From Chloroflexota bacterium (GTDB taxonomy: Bacteria; Chloroflexota; Dehalococcoidia; Lucifugimonadales; JACPCK01): 48,597 nt of DNA. The position numbers and the translations under genes were made by a program. Below the pieces are notes generated by a model, which made no database searches, was not told where the DNA came from, and saw only the letters and a program-made list of their open reading frames with translations. The DNA lies in assembly GCA_016179845.1 (NCBI GenBank), contig JACPCK010000038.1:1-48597 (forward strand). Reading direction: 5' to 3'. Of the stretch, positions 17,304 through 24,809 are shown piece after piece (the stretch's first letter is position 1; the number at the start of each line of letters is the position of its first letter).

Positions 17304-17987
17304 TCAAGATCGGGCCCCGCCTCCCAGGGTAATACTGGGCGGTCTCAGATAGAGTGGCTGAAGGCTTGCCACGTCCTCCACCTGACCTCCGGCCAGCCGC
17401 TCATGGCCCAGGAAGGCCAGGATCGAGGGCCTCCTGGTAGGCGACGGCACCCTCATGACAAGGTGTCCCAAGCCGGAGCTGCCCAGGTGTTGGGCCACGG
17501 CCTGTACACCCTCACCGCACATCAGGACAGGCTCCTGGAGCTGCCGCAGGAGAGCCTCAGGGGTGCCAACCTGCTCCTCCTGGAGCTTGCGCCACTCGCT
17601 GTTCCTCTGGACGAACAAGGCCCACGCCACATCCGTCTTGCTGATCTGTAGCACCGGGCAGACCGGCAGCCCCACGTGGCAGTAGGGGTAGGCCTCCACC
17701 TCCAGGGTGTCCACCGCGACGATGGGGAGCTCCAGGGAGGCGGCCAGGCCCTTGGCCGCGCTTATGCCTACCCTCAGCGCGCTGAAGCCACCTGGCCCGC
17801 GGGCCACCACGATGGCCTTCAGGTCCCTCGCGGTCAGCCCAAGGCGCTTCAGGGCGTGCTCAACAGTAGGCATAAGCTCGACGGTGTGGTTCTGGCGAGA
17901 GTGCCAGGTGATCTCAAGGAGAGTCTGGCCCTCGCGAGCCAGGGCAATGCCTGCGTATCGCGTTGAGGTATCTATTGCCAGCTCCAC
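17304..17987 (-). CDS. tsaB: TsaB, t6A37 tRNA modification subunit
   Basis: TsaB is the ASKHA-fold partner of TsaD that, with TsaE, makes N6-threonylcarbamoyl-adenosine at A37 of ANN-decoding tRNAs. The 227-residue protein begins with MELAIDTSTRYAGIAL, the usual phosphate-1-type start of the fold. It carries VVARGPGGFSALRVGISAAKGLA, the family signature, near residues 61-83. It lies 3 bases after tsaE and before ndk. The C-terminal region is divergent, as is normal for TsaB. TsaD is not in this window. Confidence 0.92.
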   Translation of the reverse strand: MELAIDTSTRYAGIALAREGQTLLEITWHSRQNHTVELMPTVEHALKRLGLTARDLKAIVVARGPGGFSALRVGISAAKGLAASLELPIVAVDTLEVEAYPYCHVGLPVCPVLQISKTDVAWALFVQRNSEWRKLQEEQVGTPEALLRQLQEPVLMCGEGVQAVAQHLGSSGLGHLVMRVPSPTRRPSILAFLGHERLAGGQVEDVASLQPLYLRPPSITLGGGARS

Positions 17988-17990
17988 CCT

Positions 17991-18491
17991 CTATATCCTC
18001 TCACGACTCTGGGGGACCTGATGGAAGGCCTCCGTCAAGTGAGCAAGAAGAGCCTGGCTACGGGGGCCTGCGGCTTCGAGATGTAGACGGCGAACGTTCT
18101 CGTCCACAGTGTCCAGCTTTACCAGAAGAGAGTCCTTGGGAAAGACCTGCAGTGCCTTGTCCGCCCACTCGACGATACAGACCCCATCCCCTGCCAGGTA
18201 GTCCTCTATGCCCAGATCCAGGACCTCGGCTGTGTCCTCAAGGCGATACAAGTCTATATGGTACACCGGTACCCTACCCCTGTAGACGTTGACCAGGACA
18301 AAGGTAGGGCTACGGGCCCACCCTTCAACCCCCAGTCCCCTTGCTATGCCCTGGGTCAGGCAGGTCTTCCCCGAGCCCAGCTCCCCTACCAGGAGGAACA
18401 CATCCCCGGCCTGGGACACCGAGCCCAGGACCATGCCCAACCGTCTGGTCTCCTCCGGGCTACTGGTTGTGAGCTCCAGCGTAGGGCTCAT
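17991..18491 (-). CDS. tsaE: TsaE, t6A37 tRNA modification ATPase
   Basis: TsaE is a small P-loop ATPase that resets the TsaB-TsaD complex in t6A synthesis. The 166-residue protein has Walker A GELGSGKTCLTQG near 37-49, then YHIDLYRLED and VCIVEWADKA. These are the two further family signatures, the last with the conserved W. It directly abuts thiL (its ATG starts at the base after the thiL stop region) and is followed by tsaB. Confidence 0.95.
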   Translation of the reverse strand: MSPTLELTTSSPEETRRLGMVLGSVSQAGDVFLLVGELGSGKTCLTQGIARGLGVEGWARSPTFVLVNVYRGRVPVYHIDLYRLEDTAEVLDLGIEDYLAGDGVCIVEWADKALQVFPKDSLLVKLDTVDENVRRLHLEAAGPRSQALLAHLTEAFHQVPQSRERI

Positions 18492-19499
18492 CTAGCGAAA
18501 GTGGTCCCAGCCGCCGCGAGTCCAGAGCACCTCTTTGCCGTTACGATCGGCCAGCACTACCTGACCCGCAGTGCCCTCTGATACATGCCCTATGACGAAG
18601 GCCGGGCTGGGAAGAGATACCAGGACCCTATCCATGACATGCTCAGGGGCGGCGAAGAGAAGCTCATAGTCTTCTCCGCCGCTCAGGGCCATCCCCATTG
18701 CCTCCCGGGGGAAAGCCCGGGCCAGGACTGGGTGCACCGGCACCTGCCACTCCTGAAGCCTGGCAGCAACCCCGCTGGCCTGGCACATCTTTTGAAGGTC
18801 GTCCAGCAGACCATCGCTGATGTCCATGGCAGCCTGTACGCCCAGGGCTGCGAGCCGCTGTCCTTCCTCCAGCCTGGGCCTGGGCCGGAGGTGGGCCTCC
18901 ACCAGGGGCCTCTCTGCCTCTTGGGGCAATGCCAGGCCCTCCTTGAGAATGCGAAGCCCCCCGGCGGAGGCGCCCAGGGGTCCCGTCACGGCTATCAGGT
19001 CTCCCGGTCGGGCGCCGGAGCGACGGAGTAGCGGCCCGCGGGCCACCCCCAGCAGGGCAACACTGATGAACGGGGTGGCGGAACGGACAAGGTCGCCGCC
19101 TACTATCCTGCCTCCGTAGGCCCGGCACACGTCCAGCATTCCCCGGTACAGCTCATCTACGCTCTCCAGAGACTCTTCACCGGTCACGCCCAGTGTTACC
19201 AGGGAGTAGATAGGGTTCCCTCCCATGGCGGCGATATCACTGTAGTTCACCGCCATAGCCTTCCAGCCGAGGTCTCGCCACGGCACCCTACCTGGGAGGA
19301 AGTGGACGCCTTCTACCAGCGTATCGGTGGTGAAGAGGTGTGAGAGGCCGTTGATCCGCCAGGCGGCTGCATCATCCCCGATGCCCAGGATAAGCGAGCA
19401 GCCGGCCATCTCTTCAGCGGCCCCTGGAGGACCCATGCCGCCGACCAGAGCGGCCACGCGTTCAATGAGACCGAACTCCCCTATGTCCTTCACCTTCAT
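18492..19499 (-). CDS. thiL: Thiamine-monophosphate kinase ThiL
   Basis: ThiL phosphorylates thiamine monophosphate to thiamine diphosphate, the active cofactor. I start it at ATG 19499-19497 (MKVKDIGEFG), the standard family start. The frame stays open far upstream only because it runs antisense through the metallophosphoesterase gene. The 335-residue protein has GIGDDAAAW near 39-47, TTDTLVEGVHF, the helix WKAMAVNYSDIAAMGG, and the ATP-site residues AMDISDGLLDDL and SGGEDYELLF. It has a TATAAT 7 bases before the ATG and no Shine-Dalgarno sequence. It heads the thiL-tsaE-tsaB-ndk run. Confidence 0.93.
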   Translation of the reverse strand: MKVKDIGEFGLIERVAALVGGMGPPGAAEEMAGCSLILGIGDDAAAWRINGLSHLFTTDTLVEGVHFLPGRVPWRDLGWKAMAVNYSDIAAMGGNPIYSLVTLGVTGEESLESVDELYRGMLDVCRAYGGRIVGGDLVRSATPFISVALLGVARGPLLRRSGARPGDLIAVTGPLGASAGGLRILKEGLALPQEAERPLVEAHLRPRPRLEEGQRLAALGVQAAMDISDGLLDDLQKMCQASGVAARLQEWQVPVHPVLARAFPREAMGMALSGGEDYELLFAAPEHVMDRVLVSLPSPAFVIGHVSEGTAGQVVLADRNGKEVLWTRGGWDHFR

Positions 19500-19506
19500 G
19501 ATAGCA

Positions 19507-19512
19507 ATTATA
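19507..19512 (-). promoter_or_regulatory. -10 box (TATAAT) placed for a leaderless thiL mRNA
   Basis: On the minus strand a perfect TATAAT ends 7 bases before the thiL ATG at 19499. Transcription would start at or next to the A of the ATG. There is no Shine-Dalgarno sequence and no clear -35. Confidence 0.55.
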
Positions 19513-19539
19513 CAGGAAGGGCTCCAAGGTACGCCCGCG

Positions 19540-19568
19540 TTGCCCTTGCCTGCCGAAGGGGGTAGGCT
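19540..19568 (+). promoter_or_regulatory. Possible promoter for the metallophosphoesterase
   Basis: TTGCCC (19540-19545) and TAGGCT (19563-19568) are spaced by 17 bases and end 6 bases before the ATG at 19575. Each box matches consensus at about four of six positions or fewer. Again no leader would be left. Confidence 0.35.
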
Positions 19569-19574
19569 AGAGCC

Positions 19575-20306
19575 ATGCGGGCCCTTATAATCTCCGATGT
19601 TCACAGCAACCTGGAGGCCCTTCAGGCCGTCCTCGAAGACGCTCGGCGGAAGGGAGGTTTCGATGAGGTGTGGTGCCTGGGAGACCTGGTGGGATACGGG
19701 CCGGACCCGGGGCCCTGCATCGATCTGCTCAGGTCCCTGCCACTGATAGCAGTCGCTGGCAATCATGACCTGGCTGCCGTCGGGCGCCTGGGCCTGGAGG
19801 AGTTCAACCCGGTGGCTGCCGAGGCCAACCGGTGGACGGCAAGGCGCCTCCGGCCGGAGCACGCCGCCTTTCTCGCCTCCTTGCCTCTCCGTATCGAGCG
19901 AGACGACTTCATCCTGGTCCACGGGAGCCCCAGGGACCCTGTATGGGAGTACGTGGGCTGGTGGCCCGACCCGGCGGGAAACTTCCAGGCCTACGGGACC
20001 CACTACTGTCTTGTGGGACACTCCCATACGCCCTTCCTGTGTCTGGCCACACCCACAGGCTGCCGGTTCGAAGCCTTCCAGGAGAAGGTGTCGGTGTCCC
20101 TGGCCGAGGAGAGGCTCATCCTCAACCCGGGCAGTGTGGGCCAGCCCCGGGACGGCGACCCCCGGTCCAGCTACGCTGTGTTGGAAAGCCAGGCGAGGCG
20201 AATAGAGCTGCACCGGGTAGACTACAACCTGGCCCTCACTCAGACCAAGATTCGGGAAGCCGGCCTGCCGGCGTGGCTGGCGGAGCGTCTGGCACAGGGC
20301 CAGTAA
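19575..20306 (+). CDS. Metallophosphoesterase (YfcE/MJ0936-like)
   Basis: The 243-residue protein has the calcineurin-like motif series: ISDVHSNLEAL at 6-16, GDLVGYGPDP near 39-48, GNHD near 63-66, LVHGSPRD, and VGHSHTPF. This is the compact YfcE/MJ0936-type phosphodiesterase that uses two metal ions. Natural substrates of this group are unproven; in vitro they hydrolyse phosphodiesters and cyclic nucleotides. It is divergent from thiL across 75 bases and converges with the membrane-protein gene, 1 base between stops. Confidence 0.88.
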   Translation: MRALIISDVHSNLEALQAVLEDARRKGGFDEVWCLGDLVGYGPDPGPCIDLLRSLPLIAVAGNHDLAAVGRLGLEEFNPVAAEANRWTARRLRPEHAAFLASLPLRIERDDFILVHGSPRDPVWEYVGWWPDPAGNFQAYGTHYCLVGHSHTPFLCLATPTGCRFEAFQEKVSVSLAEERLILNPGSVGQPRDGDPRSSYAVLESQARRIELHRVDYNLALTQTKIREAGLPAWLAERLAQGQ

Positions 20307-20307
20307 G

Positions 20308-21198
20308 CTAGGGCCCCGCTGCCTGCGTCGGGCGGCGCAGGAAAGGCACCCGGTAGGCGACGAACACCTCTCGACTGATAAGAAAGCCAACGTAGATAAT
20401 GACTACCCCTATGAAAAGGGCCAGGGTGTGGGGGGCCGGGACCCCCAGCCGCTCCAGGCTGCCGCCGGCCGCAGAGACAAGGGCCCCTACAGCTATCAGC
20501 ACGTTAGAGATAGCCCGCTGGCGCGGGGCGCGGCGTCGCCAGGACACCCACGCGCTGTAGAGGGCTCCCCCTATGAGGCTGACGGCGCCGAAGGTGTTGA
20601 GGATGGGAGCCAGAATCCGCACGGAAATGGGAAAGAAGCTCTGCTCGCTGGCCTCATTGGGATCAAGGCCCAGGCTCTCCAGCGCCGCCTGTTCCGCCGG
20701 CACAGATGGGTCCAGCGTGATGCTGGAGACAAACTCCCTCTCCTCCAGCAGGGATATGTCCATCCTGAGATGGGCCGTTAGGCCCAGCACCACGCTTCCC
20801 ACAGTCAACACCGCCAGCACCGCCATGACGATTCGTGGCCTGGCCAGCAGGAAGAGAGTGCCCATTCTCAGGTAAGCGGCCACCAGCAGGGCACCAGGGA
20901 TCATGATTGACTTTGGCGCTGGCACAGGCTCTCGCGGCCTGGCCAGCAGGAAGAGGGTCCCCATTCCCAGGTAGGCCGCCACCAACAGGGCACCGGCGAT
21001 GTACCAGATACGGAAAAGCACCTCCTCAGGGCCCATGAAGGCCCGCAGCCCCTGCATCAGGGAGGCGATGCAGTACAGGAGGAGCCCCGCTGCCCAGGCC
21101 AACTGGTATGCCTTTCGCCGCTCCAGGTACTGGTCCACGACGGTGGCAAAAAAGGCCAGGCTTACCAGGGCTGTTAGCAGAGGTATAACTGCGCTCAT
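20308..21198 (-). CDS. Polytopic membrane protein with an internal 33-residue duplication, unknown function
   Basis: I do not recognise the family. The 296-residue protein has about seven to eight hydrophobic segments and a short soluble stretch (about 155-185) rich in E and S between the middle ones. Residues about 88-108 and 121-141 are near copies: each reads GALLVAAYL, then G or R, then MGTLFLLARPR. The copies come from an in-frame 99-base duplication (see the repeat entry), so one membrane segment is doubled and the topology may be changed relative to its relatives. The ATG lies about 50 bases upstream of the divergent dehydrogenase region. A transport or sensor role would be a guess. 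Confidence 0.65.
   Translation of the reverse strand: MSAVIPLLTALVSLAFFATVVDQYLERRKAYQLAWAAGLLLYCIASLMQGLRAFMGPEEVLFRIWYIAGALLVAAYLGMGTLFLLARPREPVPAPKSIMIPGALLVAAYLRMGTLFLLARPRIVMAVLAVLTVGSVVLGLTAHLRMDISLLEEREFVSSITLDPSVPAEQAALESLGLDPNEASEQSFFPISVRILAPILNTFGAVSLIGGALYSAWVSWRRRAPRQRAISNVLIAVGALVSAAGGSLERLGVPAPHTLALFIGVVIIYVGFLISREVFVAYRVPFLRRPTQAAGP
20837..20994. repeat. In-frame tandem duplication inside the membrane-protein gene
   Basis: The 59-base blocks 20837-20895 and 20936-20994 match at 53 positions, 99 bases (33 codons) apart. The distance is a multiple of three, so the frame is kept. The other 40 bases of each unit have diverged. It is either an old tandem duplication under partial constraint or a recent one homogenised in part. 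Confidence 0.85.
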
Positions 21199-21303
21199 AT
21201 CGCTACCTGCGCATTCTAGCTGCCCTGGAGCATACGGTCAACTCCAGCCTTGAAGGCCCATTCTGCGGCTGATATCATTCGGGTGCTAGAGGAGGGCCGA
21301 GGA

Positions 21304-22326
21304 ATGGTTACGTCCAAGCGCATTGTGTCCCTGGGCATCAAGCTGACCGAAGCTCAAAAGCAGCAGGTGGCTGGCGTCGACCCCAGAGTGGAGGTGCAGG
21401 ACCTGACCGAGCTGCTGAGAGGGGAGCGCCGCGCCATAGAGCGGGGCGAGCCGGTGCCTGACCTGCAGGCCCTGAACGAGAGACTGGGGCGCACGGAGGT
21501 GCTCTTCACTATCCAGACCCCCAGAGAGCTGCCGACGCGGGCGCCCCGCCTTCGGTGGGTCCATTTCTTCTGGACCGGTATTGAGAGGTTGCTCACACCT
21601 GAGCTGGCGGCCAGCGACATCCAGGTGACGCACGGCGGCGGCGTCACCTCCCGGGCCCTGGCGGAGTATGCCCTCTGCGCCATCCTCATGCATCTGAAGC
21701 GCATCCCGACCCTGGCCGCCATGAAGGCAAGGAAGGAGTGGCCTCGCCGAGAGCTTCAACTGGACGAGGCCAGCGGCAAGACGGTGGCCATACTGGGCCT
21801 GGGAAGCATCGGTCGAGAGGTGGCTGCCCTCTGCAAGGCCCTGGGCATGAGGGTCCTGGCGACCCGGCGCCACACCAGCACGCGCCAGGAAGACGCTGAC
21901 GGCGTAGACGTCCTCTACCCCTCATCCCAGCTCACGGATATGTTGCGGGAGGCAGATTTCCTGGTGCTGGCGGCCCCGCTTACGAGGGAGACCAAAGGCC
22001 TCATCGGAAAACGAGAGCTTCTGGCCCTGAGAAAGGGCGCCTACATTGTCAACGTGGCCCGCGGCGAGATCGTGGACGAGGAGGCCCTCATCGATCTCCT
22101 CCAAGAGGGCCACCTATCGGGGGCTGCCCTGGACGTCTTCCAGCGAGAGCCCCTGCCACCGGAAAGCCCACTGTGGGAGATGCCCAACGTCCTCATCACC
22201 CCCCACGCTGCTGCGGCCGTCGGCCACGAGGTGGACCGCGGAGTCGAGCTGTTCTGCAACAACTTGCGCCGCTTCCTCCGAAGAGAGCCGTTCCTTAACG
22301 TTGTAGACAAGAGCGCAGGGTACTAG
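21304..22326 (+). CDS. D-2-hydroxyacid dehydrogenase (NAD-binding)
   Basis: I place the start at ATG 21304 because GGAGG (21291-21295) lies 8 bases before it; an in-frame codon at 21250 has no such site. The 340-residue protein has the split substrate/NAD fold: the dinucleotide motif GLGSIG near 162-167, the catalytic arginine region in NVARGEIVDEEAL, a following glutamate (QREPLPPESPLW) and the histidine in TPHAAAA. The family reduces 2-keto acids to D-2-hydroxy acids with NAD(P)H. The substrate is undetermined. It is 10 bases upstream of the ABC transporter genes and may be co-transcribed. Confidence 0.88.
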   Translation: MVTSKRIVSLGIKLTEAQKQQVAGVDPRVEVQDLTELLRGERRAIERGEPVPDLQALNERLGRTEVLFTIQTPRELPTRAPRLRWVHFFWTGIERLLTPELAASDIQVTHGGGVTSRALAEYALCAILMHLKRIPTLAAMKARKEWPRRELQLDEASGKTVAILGLGSIGREVAALCKALGMRVLATRRHTSTRQEDADGVDVLYPSSQLTDMLREADFLVLAAPLTRETKGLIGKRELLALRKGAYIVNVARGEIVDEEALIDLLQEGHLSGAALDVFQREPLPPESPLWEMPNVLITPHAAAAVGHEVDRGVELFCNNLRRFLRREPFLNVVDKSAGY

Positions 22327-22336
22327 AGGACTGGCC

Positions 22337-23287
22337 ATGGAACAGTGGGCCGTCCGCTGCCAGGGTTTGACCAAGCTGTATGGAAAGGTTGTGGGCATAG
22401 AGGGCCTGGATCTGGCGGTCCCTGCCGGCTCCGTCTTCGGGCTGGTGGGGCCCAACGGCGCAGGCAAGACAACAACCATCCGGCTGCTCACGGGTCTCAG
22501 TTCACCAACCAGCGGTCAGGCCTGGGTAGCGGGGCAGCCGGTGTTCCTGGAGAGTGTCTCTCTGCGGCAGAAAATTGGCTATCTCCAGGAGACCCTTGCC
22601 TTCTACGGCTGGATGAGCGGGCGGGAGTTTCTCTCCTACGTGGGCGAGCTGTTCGGCATGTCGAGGCGAGAGCGGGAGCGGCGCGGTGAAGAGCTACTGG
22701 AGCTGGTGGGCCTTCAGGAGGCTGCTGCCCGGCGCATCAGTGGCTATTCAAGGGGGATGCGTCAGCGTCTGGGCATCGCCCAGGCCCTCATCAACAGTCC
22801 CCAGGTGCTCTTCCTGGACGAGCCCTGCTCGGCGCTGGACCCGATGGGCCGGCGGGAGGTCCTCGCCGTTGTCGAGCGCCTCAAAGGGCGCAGTACGGTC
22901 CTGATGTCCACCCACATCCTGTCCGATGTGGAGCGCGTGTGTGACCGTGTAGCGATCCTGAACAGGGGACACCTACTGCTGGAGCGGCCCCTGAACCAGC
23001 TTCTTCGGGAGTACCCCAGCAGCGTTTTCTCCCTGGAAGTAGAGGGGGATGCGGGCCCGCTGAGAGATGCTCTCGGGGGCCAGCCCTGGGTGTCCGGTGT
23101 TGAAGCAGAGCCTGTGCCCTCCGGGCTTCGCATCAGGCTCCACGTTTCTGACGCGGACACAGCCAAGCGACAGCTTCCACGGCTTGTTGCCGACCACGGC
23201 GTGGCCCTGGTCCACCTGGAGCTTGCGCGGCCAAGCCTGGAAGAGGTATTCATCAGGCTCCTGGAGGGCGAGAAGAGGACAGGATGA
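22337..23287 (+). CDS. ABC transporter ATP-binding protein
   Basis: The 316-residue protein is a single ABC ATPase: Walker A GPNGAGKTTT near 39-48, Q-loop region LQETLAFYG, signature ISGYSRGMRQRL, Walker B LFLDEPCSALDP, and switch histidine in MSTHILSDVERV. The signature is the YSxGM type found in ABC-2 exporters. A C-terminal extension (about 225-316) is typical of drug, antibiotic or Na+ exporter ATPases of the NatA/CcmA group. It overlaps the permease gene by 4 bases (ATGA), so the two form one exporter. The substrate is unknown. Confidence 0.9.
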   Translation: MEQWAVRCQGLTKLYGKVVGIEGLDLAVPAGSVFGLVGPNGAGKTTTIRLLTGLSSPTSGQAWVAGQPVFLESVSLRQKIGYLQETLAFYGWMSGREFLSYVGELFGMSRRERERRGEELLELVGLQEAAARRISGYSRGMRQRLGIAQALINSPQVLFLDEPCSALDPMGRREVLAVVERLKGRSTVLMSTHILSDVERVCDRVAILNRGHLLLERPLNQLLREYPSSVFSLEVEGDAGPLRDALGGQPWVSGVEAEPVPSGLRIRLHVSDADTAKRQLPRLVADHGVALVHLELARPSLEEVFIRLLEGEKRTG

Positions 23288-24039
23288 AAGGCTTCATGCC
23301 CTTGCTGAAGAAGGAGCTGAAGGAGCAGATCAGGGGCTATCGACTTGTCATCGTAGCCGGCGTCTTCGGTGTTCTTGGGCTGAGCACCCCGTTTCTCATA
23401 AAGTACCTACCCGAGATCATTCGCCTCACAGGGCAGACGGTGCCCGTGGACACGCCTCCTGCGACCGCATTGACGGCTTTTCGCGAGTACAGCGAGACCG
23501 TTGCACAGCTAGGGGTCCTGGTGGTGGTCCTGCTGGCTACGGGGGCGGTCAGCGGCGAGAGGAGCAGGGGCACCGCAGCTATGACCCTGGCCAAGCCTGT
23601 CAGCCGCAGCGCCTTTTTGCTGGCCAAGGGAGTAAGCCTTTCGGTCACTTTGTGGGTGAGCCTGGGGCTGGCATGGGCCCTCTGCCTCCTGTACACCAGG
23701 GTTCTCTTTCAGGAAGGGGATGCCCTGTCCTTCCTGGGGCTCAACCTGCTACTGGGGCTTTTCCTCACCCTGGCCGTGGCTGTCACCCTTCTGTACAGCA
23801 CCTGGCTGCGGAGCCAGATATTGATTGCGTTGTTATCCCTGGTGTCCATGGTTGGCACCCCAGCCCTGGGCGCCATGCCCGTGCTGAGGGACTACACGCC
23901 AGGCGCTCTCATCAGGTGGGGCAACAGCCTACTGGAGGTAGGCACATCGGGTGCCTGGGGTGCTCTGGCCGTTACCCTTCTCCTCATCGTCTCTTGCCAG
24001 GCGCTCTCCATCCGCCTGATGAGGCGCCAGGAGCTCTAG
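23284..24039 (+). CDS. ABC-2 type transporter permease
   Basis: The 251-residue protein has six hydrophobic segments (about 16-38, 75-95, 117-138, 150-171, 178-198, 223-243), as in ABC-2 permeases such as NatB or NosY. It also has a periplasmic loop after the first segment. The segment VSGERSRGTAAMTLAKPVSR is the conserved coupling region of NosY/ABC-2 permeases, touching the ATPase. Its start overlaps the end of the ATPase gene by 4 bases. The substrate is unknown. Confidence 0.88.
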   Translation: MKGFMPLLKKELKEQIRGYRLVIVAGVFGVLGLSTPFLIKYLPEIIRLTGQTVPVDTPPATALTAFREYSETVAQLGVLVVVLLATGAVSGERSRGTAAMTLAKPVSRSAFLLAKGVSLSVTLWVSLGLAWALCLLYTRVLFQEGDALSFLGLNLLLGLFLTLAVAVTLLYSTWLRSQILIALLSLVSMVGTPALGAMPVLRDYTPGALIRWGNSLLEVGTSGAWGALAVTLLLIVSCQALSIRLMRRQEL

Positions 24040-24060
24040 GAGCTGTTCGAAAACCCATCA

Positions 24061-24080
24061 ACCCCTTCGGCAGGCTCAGG
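24061..24080. repeat. Copy of the dispersed CTTCGRCAGGCTCAGG word
   Basis: CCCCTTCGGCAGGCTCAGGG lies in the 209-base gap after the ABC permease and matches the repeat family at 1279 and 8801. Only one arm is present here. It is followed by CCTTTTTGG, which could help end transcription of the exporter genes. Confidence 0.5.
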
Positions 24081-24248
24081 GCCTTTTTGGTTGTCATTCT
24101 GGCAAACGGAACTCCGAAAGACCCTGGGGGCGAATAGGTCTTGCTTGCCCTTGGCATCGGACGGGGGTAGCATAGGTGATAACGTGCCGTCCTGGTGTGG
24201 CCTCAGTTTGACCATATTAGCCATATTATCTATCTGTGGGGAGGGTCC

Positions 24249-24809
24249 ATGATCAGCTATAGCGACCTGCGCCGGGGCATGATGCTAGACATTGACGGGG
24301 AGCCCCATCAGGTTATCGAGTGGCAGCATCAGAAGATGCAGCAGCGGGCCCCGGTGCTGACGATAAAGCTACGCCATCTCAGGTCAGGTAAGGTTATTGA
24401 GCGGAACATGCCCGGCAACCAGAAGCTGGCCCTGGCCTCTATGGTAGAGAAGGAGGCCCAGTACATGTACAGTGACGGCAGTGCCTACTTCTTCATGGAT
24501 ACGGAGTCCTATGACCAGTTCCCCCTGCCTGAGGAGCAGATCCGGTACGCCCTTTCCTATCTGAAAGGGGGGGAGAAGGTACGGATCCTCTACTACAAGA
24601 ATGCCCCGTTCACTCTGGAGCTACCCAACTTCGTAGATCTCAAGATTGTGGATACTTCCCCCGTCTTCAAGGGCGATACGGCACAGGGAGGCAACAAGCC
24701 TGCCACCCTGGAGACGGGCCTGTCGATCAAAGTTCCGATGCACCTTAACGCGGGCGATCTGGTGAGGGTGGATACGCGCTCGGGCCAGTACGTGGAGAAG
24801 GTCTCCTGA
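24249..24809 (+). CDS. efp: Elongation factor P
   Basis: EF-P enters the ribosomal E site and rescues stalls at polyproline. The start is ATG 24249, with GGGGAGG (24238-24244) just before it; the frame is open further upstream without support. The 186-residue protein has the three-domain family layout (MISYSDLRRGMML, then SVVEKEAQYMYSDG-like domain 2, then a C-terminal domain ending in TRSGQYVEKVS). The domain-1 loop that normally reads KPGKG, carrying the modified lysine, is KMQQR (29-33) here. It overlaps xseA by one base (TGATG). The efp-xseA-xseB order supports co-transcription. Confidence 0.95.
   Translation: MISYSDLRRGMMLDIDGEPHQVIEWQHQKMQQRAPVLTIKLRHLRSGKVIERNMPGNQKLALASMVEKEAQYMYSDGSAYFFMDTESYDQFPLPEEQIRYALSYLKGGEKVRILYYKNAPFTLELPNFVDLKIVDTSPVFKGDTAQGGNKPATLETGLSIKVPMHLNAGDLVRVDTRSGQYVEKVS

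Noticed and set aside
18492-20390. A 632-codon open frame on the minus strand containing thiL
   Set aside because: Its first third is antisense to the metallophosphoesterase (19575-20306), lacks ThiL homology, and the thiL family start and a -10 box lie at 19499.
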